This document shows, piece after piece, positions 33,780 through 44,478 of a DNA stretch of 64,000 bases; within the stretch, counting starts at the first letter, position 1, and each line of letters opens with the position of its first letter. The notes beneath the pieces are model-generated. The model saw nothing but the letters and a program-made list of their open reading frames with translations, was not told where the DNA came from and searched no databases. The position numbers and the translations under genes were made by a program. Source of the DNA: Dichetophora obliterata (taxonomy: Eukaryota; Arthropoda; Insecta; Diptera; Sciomyzidae); assembly GCA_963920525.1 (NCBI GenBank), contig OY986438.1, positions 47,834,288 through 47,898,287 on the forward strand, in the 5' to 3' direction.

Positions 33780-36130
33780 TAAGCAAAACAAGCGAGATTT
33801 TGGAACAAAAGGAAATTAAAGTTTAACTTGCGGTAAAATAAAAAGAAGATATTTTGGAATAAAATTAAACTAAAATTTAATTTAGATTAAAACAAACAGA
33901 ATACATTTTTAAACATAATGTAACATAAATATAATACCACAAAATAACCTAAACAAAATATATATTAGAAACTTAATGAAATTGAACCTCAAAATAAATT
34001 ATATATAACTTTCAATATAATAAACCAAACTATATTTTGAGAATGACAATTAAATGGAGCTTTAAATTAAATTACAATAAACCAAAACATACGCTGGAAC
34101 GAAATCAAAACCAAAAGTCAATTTAAATTAAATTAAATAAAATACATTCTGGAAACCCAATAAAATAAAACTAATATAAATTTAAATTTATAAAATCCGC
34201 ACTTAAAATAAAACAAAACGAATTTAAATTAAAACTAAGATAAATTTAAATTTATATAAATCAAAACTAATACAAAACAACACGAATATAAATAAAGAGT
34301 AATACAAATTAAAATTTATATAAATCAAAACGAATATAAAACAAAACGAAAATAAATAAAAACTAATACAAATGAAAACTTATATAAATCGAAACTAATG
34401 TAAAACAAATCAAAAATAAATAAAAACTAATACAAATGAAAATTTATATAAATCGAAACGAATATAAAACAAAACGAAAATAAATAAAAACTAATACAAA
34501 TGAAAACTTATATAAATCGAAACTAATGTAAAACAAATCAAAAATAAATAAAAACTAATACAAATGAAAACTTATATAAATCGAAACTAATGTAAAACTA
34601 ATCAAAAATAAATAAAAACTAATACAAATGAAAATTTATATAAATCGAAACGAATATAAAACAAAACGAAAATAAATAAAAACTAATACAAATGAAAATT
34701 TATATAAATCGAAACGAATATAAAACAAAACGAAAATAAATAAAAACTAATACAAATGAAAACTTATATAAATCGAAACTAATGTAAAACAAATCGAAAA
34801 TAAATAAAAACTAATACAAATGAAAACTTATATAAATCGAAACTAATGTAAAACAAATCAAAAATAAATAAAAACTAATACAAATTAAAACTTATATAAA
34901 TCAAAACTAATATAAAACAAAACGAAAATAAACAAAAACTAATACAAATGAAAATTTATATAAATCAAAACTAATACAAAACAACACGAATATAAATAAA
35001 GAGTAATACAAATTAAAACTTATATAAATCAAAGCTAGAATAAAACAAAACGGATTCAAATTAAAACTAATATAAATTTAAATTTGTAAAATTTTAACTT
35101 ACCCTAAAATAGAACAAAGCTAACAAAGAAAACAATATAAATTTAAATTTATGGAATTTTAACTTAAAATAAAACTAAACTAATGTAATTTTAAATTGGT
35201 AGAATTTTAACTTAAAATAGAACAAAACGAATATATAGTTAAAATTAACGTAAATTTAAATTTATGGAATATCAACTTAAAATAAAACCAAACGAATATA
35301 AATTTAAATTGGTATAATTTTAACTTAAAGTAAAACCAAACGAATATAAATTAAAACAATTTAAATTTTAATATATCGAGTACAAACTTAAAATAAAACA
35401 AAACGAATCTAAACTAAAAGCAATGCAAATTTAAATTTATATAATTTTAACTTAAAATAAAACGAAACGAATACAAGTTAAAAGTAATATAGATCTAAAT
35501 TTATAAAGTACCAACTTAAAATAAAACAAAACGGATTCAAATTAAAACTAATGTAAATTTAAATTTGTAAAATTTTAACTTACAATAAAATAGAACAAAG
35601 CTAACAAAGAAAACAATAAAAATTTAAATTTATAGAATTTTAACTTAAAATAAAACAAAACTAATATAAACTTAAAATAATGCTTATTTAAATTTATATA
35701 ATTTTAACTTAAGATAAAGCGAAACGAATATAAGTTAAAAGTAATATAGATTTAAATTTTTAGGGTATAAACTTAGGATAAAACAAAACGAATCATCAGT
35801 CAGACTAATATAAAGTTGCATTTATAGAAATTTAAAAGTAACCTCAATCTAATATAAGCCTAGAATGAAACCAAAGGCAGAAAATAAAATTTAATCATAA
35901 GTACAAAGAAAAAAAAAAATTACTTCGACCGAAAAGTAAAGCTAATACTAAAAACCAAATTTAAATCTAAGACTAAATTTAGTATAGGCCTAATTCGAAA
36001 ACGAATCATAATTTAAGTCTCATAATTTAAGCCTATTATAGATCTTTGGCTGGTCTAAGTCAAAGGTACTTTTTGGTATTCGCAAACATTATTGTATTTA
36101 AGCTTAAATTTTTCCGTTATAATAAAATAT
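33780..36130 (+). repeat. A+T-rich minisatellite in 5' LTR, roughly 60 bp unit
   Basis: Repeats of a unit of about 58-62 bp containing AAATAAATAAAAACTAATAC and ACTTATATAAATCGAAACTAA, most regular at 34200-35000 and degenerating to both sides. The 3' LTR has the same kind of array (47380-48330), but with a different unit variant (AACTAATGCAAATTAAAATT) and copy number. Confidence 0.85.
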
Positions 36131-36709
36131 AAAAGTTTGTACAAGAAAAGAAAAATAATGGGTCATTGAAGAGGACAAGATGGGTGGTTGGGGTGAGAGA
36201 GAGATGGCGTGAGAGTTAAAGTTTTTGGGGTGACCTAAATATAGGCAAAAGGGTCACCATGGCTGGTCTTTTGGGGCCAGAAGGGGAGGGTTAGCCTAGG
36301 TCGGTCAGAGAACACCTGAGACCGACCCACGAGACGTGCCAACGTGGCTACAGCAAGCAACCGGTTTCTATTCGTTCTTTATTTTCAGCACGTTCGCACA
36401 ATGTAATCGGGTTTTTTTTTTATCGTTTTATGAGATTTTTTTGTTAGTTATGGTTATGGTTTTTCCGGGTTTTTTTTTTTTTTACCAGACGGTAGTTTTC
36501 TTTTCAGCTGGTACGATTTGTATTCTTGTGTAGTTTCCTGCTGTCGGACCGGACTGGCAAGAACACCACCCCATCCGGCGAGCCTTAGCCGCGCTATATG
36601 CCAGCGTACCAGCGCTGCCAGAGGAACGACAGTGGTGCAATGCAAGGGCTACCTAGCCACAGGCAGCACCAACCTCAAAGAATTGAATGGTGAGGAAACA
36701 TGACAGAAT

Positions 36710-36727
36710 TGGCGCCCAACGTGGGGC
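36710..36727 (+). promoter_or_regulatory. Primer binding site, tRNA-Lys
   Basis: TGGCGCCCAACGTGGGGC, four bases (GAAT) after the LTR, complementary to the 3' end of insect tRNA-Lys(CUU) including CCA. Identical to the site in element 1. Confidence 0.92.
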
Positions 36728-39342
36728 CCGAAAAATTTTAGGTCTTTTTGTTTTTTGGTTTGGTCTCCTGACGTCTGGCCACGTAAGTCCTGCAGCGTTT
36801 GGGTCTTTGAACCTTGACTGCAGTTGCGACGTGGTCTAAGGCAAAAGGAGCCAATCCAGAAAACAATGAAATATCTCGTTTCGGGCGTAGTGTAAGTTTT
36901 TAGGTATAGTTTTTGTTAGACCCCAAGCAGGTCCGAATACGTAAGAACACGTAAGTCCTGCAGCGTTTAGGCCACAGCGCCTCGACTGCAGTTGCGACGT
37001 AGTTCTTAACAGTAGGATTTTTTACTGCTAGGGCTAATAGTTTAGAAGTAAGTTGAGGGTTTTTTTTAGGTCGTACCAAGTTTTCGGTTTTCCGTAAGTC
37101 CTGCAGCGTAAAGGTCATTGAACCGCGACTGCAGTTGCGACGGTTAACTGGAGGCCGATGAACGATAGTTAAAATTTTTTTTTAGTTATAATTTTTTTCT
37201 CGTTTTGATATTCAAACCCGCAGGGGCATCCTGCGTGGAATATGTAGGATGACGGGAGTAGCGCACCCGCGTACCCCAGCGAGCCCAACACGCGTCTGTT
37301 CCCAGATTGGGCGGCGTGTTGGCCAGCGTCTGTTCCCAGATTGGGCGGCTGTTTTTTTTACACCGTAAGGTGAAAAACCCGAACATGCCGGGGTTTGTCG
37401 GCATGTAAACCAATGGAAAATTATAGAAATCTCGTTTTGTCAAATACTCCAGACCGAGAAGAGCAGCCTGACCAGAGGGGTCATAAACGGGACAGGCTAG
37501 CTGAGAGCAAAAATACCTCGACTCGGAGGGTGCACCTAGTGTACAAAAAGGGGGGTAGCGGCACTCTTAGGCAGCGCACACAGTGAAGCATATGGGCTGG
37601 ACTGTGAGCAAAGCGTTTTGCTTATGAGTGCAACCGCGAACATCGAGCGCATCTCGTTTCTTCGCAAGCGTTTAATTTGCAGTTTTGGTTTTTGTGCACA
37701 GTGCGGCTCATATGCTGCACTGGGAGCGGGCTTAGAGGAGGGTTATATTGAAATTAAATTGTTTTGTTTTTTTTGAAAATCGCTTCTTATCGGGAAGAGC
37801 AGCCAGGGGCCTTGCTCTGTAGTGCGATTCGGGGTGCGGGTGCATTTCGAGAGCAGGATCGCGCTATGTATCTACATGATGTGATTCTGTTTTCGAATCG
37901 CATTTGCTTGTCGAGTCGTGTTGCAGAGTCGGACCTCAGGTCAGTGGGGTCATCAATTTGACAGGCTAGCTAAGTTAAGAAAAAAAAATACCTCGATTTG
38001 GAGTTAGGCGCTGCTGAATTAAGGGGGGTATAGAGTTGCAAAGCACTCTTGAGTAGGGACAAATATGAATAAAAATTTTTTTTCGTTTTGAATAAATACT
38101 CCAACTCGGGATGAACTACCACAACACCATTAGGTGAAGCGAATATGCCTGAGCGACCTCAGCATAGGAAAATATTGTGGGAAGTTTCGGTTAAGAACCT
38201 CGATTTGGAGGGTGCAATTATTGCACAAAGAAGAAGGTTGCTTTCGCTGGTCTCGTCTAAGTTAATTTTTACGCCACTCTTGTTTGTTTTACGCCACCAT
38301 CCACACTTAATGCCTATATATTTTTTTATTTTTTTTGTTTGATTTATTATTATCAGCTATTTTAGTTTTGATTATTTGATTTCGGAATTATAATTTTCTT
38401 TTTTTGTTTAGACTATTAACTTCACCGAAGTTAGTCTCCTTTTTTATTTTACGTATACCTTGTTTTGAAGCCAAGTTCTTTTGATTATCCAAATTATTTC
38501 CTTTTTATTTAATATATCCTTATAAACAAAATACCTTTGAAAAAAAAAGTTATTTAAATTCATTTTCATCTATAAACGTTAGTTAGCAAAAGTTTTTTGA
38601 TACAAACCTTTTTCGAATATTTTACTTTATTTTCATCTAAACATATATTTATATATATATGTATATATATATATATATGTATATGCATATGTATAGAGAT
38701 ATGTATATGTAGGTATATATGGGTATATTCAGATAAAAAATCAACCTAAATTTTTAATTTTTTGATAATGTGCGAAATTTTAGACAGTTAACATGGTACC
38801 TATAAAATAGTTACAAAATTTTTTTTGATATCACGTTCCCACTTTTCTATATTACTACATGCTACGACAAAATTTCTTTGACCTCTATGGAGTTCAGTTA
38901 TTATTATGCTTACCTTTAATTAATATCATTATATTTTATCAACTTTTTGAATATTATATTATTTTCCTTTACATATCTTTACTATATATATTATTATCAT
39001 TTCTAATACTACCATTAATATTATTATTTAAAATTTTTTTTGCTAAGTTTTGCAACCACCATCCTTAAAGGACATTTATTTTGATCTTAATTTTTTTGTA
39101 ATTTTTTCTTTCGTTTTGGCATTTGGCGTACAACAGTTAAGTAAACTGTGGCGCATTGAAACCATCGGTTCGGACAAAATAATTGAAGTTTCTCGTTTTT
39201 GAATAAATTGATTCTCCGGTCCTAACTGACGCTTCTTTTGATTCAGCGAATTATCGTTGGTCGATTTGAACAACCTAGGTGTTTGAAGCTTTCTAAATTT
39301 TCTTGATATTTTTGATTCTTTTTATTAACGATTCCTTGGGGC
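36728..39342 (+). other. Untranslated leader of element 2
   Basis: 2.6 kb without a gene. Three modules at about 36778-36834, 36950-37002 and 37091-37143 share CGTAAGTCCTGCAGCGT and GACTGCAGTTGCGACG. A tandem 40 bp-type repeat with CAGATTGGGCGG is at 37290-37350. A GACAGGCTAGCT module recurs near 37490 and 37965. A 26 nt stem pairs 37581-37606 with 37697-37722. The gag-proximal half is A+T-rich with TATATATA runs (38640-38700). Short open frames (for example at 38145) are not credible proteins. Confidence 0.75.
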
Positions 39343-41073
39343 ATGGTTCACACTAGGCAACAAAGCAGAATGGATAATAGTGAAACCAATCCGAATGCAG
39401 CCGAAAGTGGAGGCCTAGTACCCACAACAACCACTAGTACGGGGGCAATTCCAAAAACAGGCTCGATGAGTACCACCATACCGATTTTTACCACAGCGAC
39501 GACGACTATTACAACACCTATGGCGATGCAGAGTGCACAACCAACAGCACCCAGACGTACCTCGGAAGAGCTGAACTTCTCTAATAGCAGCATCACGTCT
39601 CCAGAGTTTAGCAGCCTAACCGCTCTAAACGTGCGAAAACAATTCCAGCAACATGCGCAGATGGGAAGCGTAAGAGACAGGTCGTCAGGAAGAGCACCAG
39701 CGTCCCAAGGTGTGGTCAACTCGAGCATCAATATAAGGGATTACGTCAAGTCAGCAGTGGGCTTAGCCCAAGTGGATATGATGTCGGGAATGGAGGAGCG
39801 TTTGCGGGTATTAGTCCCACAATTAATAGCCGAAAGCTTAGGGTCGATGACGCCTCAGTATTCAGAGAGCCGACCAGCGGTTACGAAGTTAGTGACTTTA
39901 CAACCACCACCTCCACCACCCCCGTCTATCAATTCACAGGCATGGCCAGATCGAAATATAGAGCAGCAACAACAAATTGGATCTCAGGATATCAGGAGCA
40001 TCTCGCAAACTTTCCCAGATTTTTCGCAACCACCACCGCATAGGCCGCAACCGACGATTGTACCGCAGCCGCAAGTTTTTTCTCAGTCGCAGACGTATCA
40101 AGTGGAGACCAGAAATCGACACCAAGAGCAACGAGCTGGACCCTCGATACGTCAGCCGAGTGCCTTTGCATATACAGGGCCTGTACAAGCGCCGGTTACA
40201 CATTACCATCAGCCTGAACAACCGCGACGTGTGGAAATGGACAAATGGGGTTTTAAGTTCGACGGAACAAATAAATCAATCAGCGTGGACGAATTCGTCT
40301 TTCGAGTAGAAACCTTATGCAATGACTACCGGTATCCATGGCCTGAAGTAATTAGAAATTTTCATAGTTTGCTAACTGGAAACGCAGCTCAATGGTTCTG
40401 GGGATTTCGACGGTTAAACCGAATACCTAGTTGGTACGCACTTCGAGAAGCGCTGGTAACTCAGTTCAAGCGGCACGAAAGCGACTTCGAAATCCAAAGA
40501 CAAATAATGGATCGAAGACAACAACGGGATGAAGCTTTCGACGATTTTTATCAATCTGTTTTGACACTGAGGAACCAACAGCGTAATCCACTGGCTGAAC
40601 AGGATTTAGTCGAAATAATGAGGAGCAACCTGAGGAAAGAGATGTCACAGCTACTATTTGCCATGCGCATAGAGGGTTTGACTGAGTTTTGCAAAGCCTG
40701 CAAAAAGGCTGAGACTCATATAAACTACCAACGCCAGGCTTATCAACCGCCTCAGCGTCAATATGTACCTCGCAATGCGCAAGTGCATGAGTTAAATGTA
40801 GAGCAGGACTTTTCGACTCCAGCGTTTGAAATAGATGCTATAAATTCCTCTCGAACATTTCCATGCTGGAACTGCAAACAGCCAGGGCACAATTTCGTTG
40901 AGTGTACAGCAGCCGTAAGGCGAATATTTTGTTATAGATGCGGAACGGAGGGCGTAGTTACCCCAAAGTGTCCGAAATGCCAGGGAACCGTTAGGCCAAG
41001 TAGAAATGTTCAGGTGGAGTCTAGATCAGCTCAAACGCAGACTCAGACTCAAACTCAAGAAACGACGGAATGA
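39343..41073 (+). CDS. gag: Gag polyprotein, element 2
   Basis: Intact, 576 residues. Ser/Thr/Gln-rich N-terminus, a poly-Pro run near residue 190, capsid-type gag domain at about 300-470 (DKWGFKFDGTNK, WPEVIRNFHSLLTGNAAQWF), CCHC knuckle at 508-521 (CWNCKQPGHNFVEC), a second Cys cluster at 530-546 (CYRC...CPKC) and a TQTQTQ tail. Forms the particle and binds genomic RNA by family knowledge. The stop TGA (41071-41073) is followed by CTA and an in-frame open pol. The ATG is the first in this frame after the leader and matches the other copy. Confidence 0.95.
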   Translation: MVHTRQQSRMDNSETNPNAAESGGLVPTTTTSTGAIPKTGSMSTTIPIFTTATTTITTPMAMQSAQPTAPRRTSEELNFSNSSITSPEFSSLTALNVRKQFQQHAQMGSVRDRSSGRAPASQGVVNSSINIRDYVKSAVGLAQVDMMSGMEERLRVLVPQLIAESLGSMTPQYSESRPAVTKLVTLQPPPPPPPSINSQAWPDRNIEQQQQIGSQDIRSISQTFPDFSQPPPHRPQPTIVPQPQVFSQSQTYQVETRNRHQEQRAGPSIRQPSAFAYTGPVQAPVTHYHQPEQPRRVEMDKWGFKFDGTNKSISVDEFVFRVETLCNDYRYPWPEVIRNFHSLLTGNAAQWFWGFRRLNRIPSWYALREALVTQFKRHESDFEIQRQIMDRRQQRDEAFDDFYQSVLTLRNQQRNPLAEQDLVEIMRSNLRKEMSQLLFAMRIEGLTEFCKACKKAETHINYQRQAYQPPQRQYVPRNAQVHELNVEQDFSTPAFEIDAINSSRTFPCWNCKQPGHNFVECTAAVRRIFCYRCGTEGVVTPKCPKCQGTVRPSRNVQVESRSAQTQTQTQTQETTE

Positions 41074-41079
41074 CTAACC
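41071..41079 (+). promoter_or_regulatory. Candidate stop-codon readthrough site between gag and pol
   Basis: GAA TGA CTA ACC: UGA followed by CUA is the best-known leaky stop context. The reading frame continues for 45 codons without another stop, then into pol. The site is identical in element 1. No slippery heptamer is needed because the frames are the same. Confidence 0.7.
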
Positions 41080-44000
41080 TCCGCCACACAGACCGAAGTA
41101 GAAAAAAAAATTGTTGTTTTAACATCTAGGAACCATAGTAATCAAAGTAGTTGTGATCACGCCATAAATACTGTTGAAGTAAAATTAAAAGAAATTAAGC
41201 CATTTCATGTGAGACTCAAGAACTATGAGGAAGTTCGAAAAAGAATATTTGCAGAGCAGCCAACAAAAATCGAAAAGACAAGAATTAGATATCGTTTGAG
41301 GAAAAATAATTATAAAGAAATTTCAGCATCAGAACTTTATGAGGGCGAAGATAGTAGATTTTATACGAACATCGAAATCAATGGACAGCGAATTGAGGGA
41401 TTATTAGACAGTGGAGCAACAGTGTCGTGTTTAGGGAATAACTGCTTAAGTTTTGTGGAAAAATGCAAGTTGCCAATTTTTAAGTTTAAATCTTTCGTCA
41501 AAACTGCCGATGGGCGAATGCATTCAATCATAGGTCGCGTTAAAGCTAAAATTAAATTCGACAACCAAGAGCAGGAGATTGTTTTTTATTTAACACCTTC
41601 TCTAAAACGAGAATTGTTTCTTGGTGTAGATTTCATTAAAAAATTCAATCTCATGCAGCTCAAAGTTGATAGCATAACGACCAACAACATTGCTTTGGAG
41701 GAAGAAGTTCAAAGTCATGCAGCACCGAAAATGAAAGTTTTGACAGCCCAGCAACAACACAGGCTTAACGCAGTTATAGAAAAATTTCCCTGCTTTACGA
41801 AGAAAGGTCTAGGCAAGACGTCTTTAGAAGAGCACCATATAGATACCGGCGACGCAGTGCCTGTGAAAGATAAGCACTACCCAGTCTCACCGGCTGTTCA
41901 GGGTCTCATGTTTGCGGAGCTGGATAGGATGCTTTCACTGGGAGTCATTGAGCCGAGCGAAAGTCCATGGAACAATCGAGTGGCCTTCGTACGAAAAGGC
42001 GAGAAATGTCGACTGTGCCTGGACGCTCGCAAGCTCAATGCACTCACAGTGAAGGACGCCTACCCACTTCCACACATAGAGGGGTTGCTCAGTCGTCTTG
42101 GCGACACACACTTTATCTCAAGTGTGGATCTTAAGGATGCCTTTTGGCAAATTCCGCTTGCCGTCAGTAGTAGAGAGAAAACCGCGTTTACAGTGCCAGG
42201 TCGTCCGCTTTGTCAATTTACAGTCATGCCTTTTGGGCTATGTAATGCAGCCCAACGGTTGTGCCGGTTAATGGACAAAGTCGTGCCAGCAAATCTTCGT
42301 GAAAGCGTTTTCATTTATTTGGATGATCTTCTTGTTGTGTCCTCAGATTTCGATAGTCACCTCAAAAAGTTAGAGCAGGTAGCGCAGTTGTTAAGTTCGG
42401 CCAACCTAACCATTAACGTGGCCAAATCGAAGTTTTGTTGTAGTGAGCTAAGGTACCTAGGATATATCGTAGGCGAAGGTAAATTAAGACCAGACCCAGA
42501 GAAGGTCCATGCCATTGACCGATATACGTATCCAAAAACTCCAAAACAAGTTCGAAGTTTTATGGGAGCCACGGGATGGTACCGTCGCTTTATTCGCGAT
42601 TATGCTACTATAGCAGCACCTATTTTCGACACGCTGAAAAAAGCGAAAACTTTTGAGTTCGGTGATGAGGCTAAGAGTGCCTTCGATAAATTAAAAACAG
42701 CTCTTATTTCTAGTCCAGTCCTGGTACATCCAGATTTTTCGAAACATTTTTATGTGCAAACAGATGCTTCTAACATCGGAATTGGCGGCGTGTTGTTTCA
42801 AAAAGACGATGAAGGTGGTGAACATCCTATCGCCTACTATTCAAAGAAACTCACGCCTGCGCAGAAGAATTATTCAGTAACTGAGCGCGAATGTCTAGCG
42901 GTGGTAATGGGGATAACTAAGTTTAGAGCCTACATCGAGCTAATGCCTTTTACAGTGATAACGGATCACTCCAGCCTAAAATGGCTAATGTCGCATAAAG
43001 ACTTAACTAGTCGATTAGCGAGATGGAGTTTATATCTGCAAAGCTTTAGCTTCGAGATAGCTCACCGTAAAGGGGCTCAGAACATCGTTCCCGACACGTT
43101 ATCACGCTACGACATGGACGAAGTAAGTTATGAGGTAAAGGCTTTAATTGACCTCGAGTCACCTGAATTTGTAAACGAAGAATATAAGGATTTGTTAAAA
43201 ACCATCACCGAAAATCACTCTCAGTTGCCGGACCTCAAGGTAATAGATGGTTTCGCTTATAAGCGTACGGTTCCTTATGATGGTACACCCGATGGTGAAG
43301 ATTTCGCATGGAAACTCTGGGTTCCAGCGCCTTTGACGCATTCAATTATTGCTAACGCACACCAACCTCCTCAAGTCGCTCATGGTGGTTTCACCAAAAC
43401 CTTAAAACGTATCAAAGAATATTTCTTCTGGCCAAATATGAACCAACAGGTCCTCAATTTCGTTAATGACTGTCAAGTCTGCAAAGAATGCAAACCAGCT
43501 CAAATGGTTTTAAGACCGCCTATGGGGCAAGAGTCGCAAATAGTACGGCCTTTTCAAAAAATTTACGTGGATTTCCTCGGTCCATACGTTCGTTCGAAAA
43601 AGAAAAATACTTATATCTTCATAGTTTTAGACTATTTCACGAAATTCACCCTGTTAAAAGCAATGACGAGAGCGACCGCGCGAAATGTAATCCAGTTTCT
43701 AATTTCCGAAGTTTTTCATAAATTCGGTACCCCAGAAATACTTATGTCCGACAATGGCGTGCAATTTTTAAGTAAAGAATTTGCCGAAATGATCGATAAT
43801 TTTGGAATAAGACATGTACGTACTGCAAATTACGCTCCTCAAGCCAACGCTTCCGAGAGGGTAAATCAGTCAATTCTAGCCGCTATTCGCTCCTATCTTG
43901 ACCAAGATCAAACCAACTGGGACCAGCATTTGTCAGACATTGAATGTGCCTTGCGTTCTTCGGTGCACTCCTCCATAGGAATGACACCTTATTTTGCTCT

Positions 44001-44388
44001 CTTCGGTCATAACATGATCACACATGCTAGCGCATACAAGGTAGCAAAGAGACTGGGTCTGCTAAGCGATCCTGAAACGTTGGTGATACCGAAGCCGGTT
44101 CGGCAAGACCTGATTTGCAACAAAATCCGCGAACAGCTACATAAGAGTCACGAAGAGAATGTTAAAAGGTATGACTTGAAAAGTCGAAAAATTAAATTTC
44201 AGCCTGGACAGGAGGTCTACCGACGAAACTTTCAGCTTAGTGATTTCTCCAAGCAAATCAGCGCGAAACTTTCAAAGCGTTTTCTAAAGTGTCGAATAGT
44301 GAGGGCAGTAGGCAATAGCCTGTATGAACTAGAAGATTTAAGTGGCAAAACGATAGGAATTTTTCACGCGAAAGACTTAAAACAATAA
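41074..44388 (+). CDS. pol: Pol polyprotein (PR-RT-RNase H-IN), element 2
   Basis: Frame in phase with gag. Counting from the GTG at 41209: protease DSGA at 67-70; reverse transcriptase with SSVDLKDAFWQI and YLDD (370-373); RNase H with QTDAS (D519) and ITDHSSLKWL; integrase with an HHCC finger (HQPPQVAH ... CQVCKEC) and the catalytic D788, D848, E883, ending PQANASER. The C-terminus is a short RNA/DNA-binding tail (KRFLKCRIVRAVGNSLYELED) without a chromodomain that I can see. All catalytic residues are present and the frame is unbroken to TAA at 44388. The first in-frame ATG is codon 104, after the protease site, so independent initiation would lose protease; Gag-Pol fusion by readthrough is inferred. 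Confidence 0.93.
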   Translation, partial: LTSATQTEVEKKIVVLTSRNHSNQSSCDHAINTVEVKLKEIKPFHVRLKNYEEVRKRIFAEQPTKIEKTRIRYRLRKNNYKEISASELYEGEDSRFYTNIEINGQRIEGLLDSGATVSCLGNNCLSFVEKCKLPIFKFKSFVKTADGRMHSIIGRVKAKIKFDNQEQEIVFYLTPSLKRELFLGVDFIKKFNLMQLKVDSITTNNIALEEEVQSHAAPKMKVLTAQQQHRLNAVIEKFPCFTKKGLGKTSLEEHHIDTGDAVPVKDKHYPVSPAVQGLMFAELDRMLSLGVIEPSESPWNNRVAFVRKGEKCRLCLDARKLNALTVKDAYPLPHIEGLLSRLGDTHFISSVDLKDAFWQIPLAVSSREKTAFTVPGRPLCQFTVMPFGLCNAAQRLCRLMDKVVPANLRESVFIYLDDLLVVSSDFDSHLKKLEQVAQLLSSANLTINVAKSKFCCSELRYLGYIVGEGKLRPDPEKVHAIDRYTYPKTPKQVRSFMGATGWYRRFIRDYATIAAPIFDTLKKAKTFEFGDEAKSAFDKLKTALISSPVLVHPDFSKHFYVQTDASNIGIGGVLFQKDDEGGEHPIAYYSKKLTPAQKNYSVTERECLAVVMGITKFRAYIELMPFTVITDHSSLKWLMSHKDLTSRLARWSLYLQSFSFEIAHRKGAQNIVPDTLSRYDMDEVSYEVKALIDLESPEFVNEEYKDLLKTITENHSQLPDLKVIDGFAYKRTVPYDGTPDGEDFAWKLWVPAPLTHSIIANAHQPPQVAHGGFTKTLKRIKEYFFWPNMNQQVLNFVNDCQVCKECKPAQMVLRPPMGQESQIVRPFQKIYVDFLGPYVRSKKKNTYIFIVLDYFTKFTLLKAMTRATARNVIQFLISEVFHKFGTPEILMSDNGVQFLSKEFAEMIDNFGIRHVRTANYAPQANASERVNQSILAAIRSYLDQDQTNWDQHLSDIECALRSSVHSSIGMTPYFALFGHNMITHASAYKVAKRLGLLSDPETLVIPKPVRQDLICNKIREQLHKSHEENVKRYDLKSRKIKFQPGQEVYRRNFQLSDFSKQISAKLSKRFLKCRIVRAVGNSLYELEDLSGKTIGIFHAKDLKQ

Positions 44389-44478
44389 TCGAGTTCGAAT
44401 GTAGGTTGAGAGAGCAAATGGTGCCATCTTTTCCCATTTATCTCTTAAGCTGAGAAGCTTGTCGAGAGTCCTTGGGTT
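44389..44478 (+). other. Short gap between pol and 3' LTR
   Basis: 90 bp. Here a polypurine tract should prime plus-strand synthesis directly against the LTR, but the last bases are GTCCTTGGGTT rather than a purine run. The best purine stretch (GGTTGAGAGAGCAAATGG) is about 60-75 bp upstream. Confidence 0.6.

Larger units (their letters stand above)
31626..36705 (+). repeat. 5' LTR of element 2 (5,080 bp)
   Basis: Starts TGTCATGGG, ends ACATGACA. Parts in order: conserved 530 bp head; TATATAA at 32174; unique 1.2 kb ending in CAG/CAC-rich DNA with a duplicated module (32748-32815 and 33100-33175, each with GCAGGTAAGCAGG); a TA-poor segment at 33360-33740; A+T-rich minisatellite 33780-36130; conserved tail with TTTTCAG sites at about 36383-36389 and 36503-36509. 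The tail (36230-36705) matches the LTR of element 1 better than it matches its own partner LTR. Confidence 0.92.

Noticed and set aside
33860..36130. CRISPR-like array
   Set aside because: The repeats are contiguous degenerate A+T-rich units without unique spacers, in a eukaryotic LTR.
38145..38342. Leader frame starting MPERPQHRK, also in element 1 at 3172-3441
   Set aside because: C-terminal part is A+T-driven and differs between copies; no domain. More likely part of the non-coding leader.
44389..44478. env-like third gene in element 2
   Set aside because: Only 90 bp lie between the pol stop and the 3' LTR, and no hydrophobic frame is present inside the LTR.
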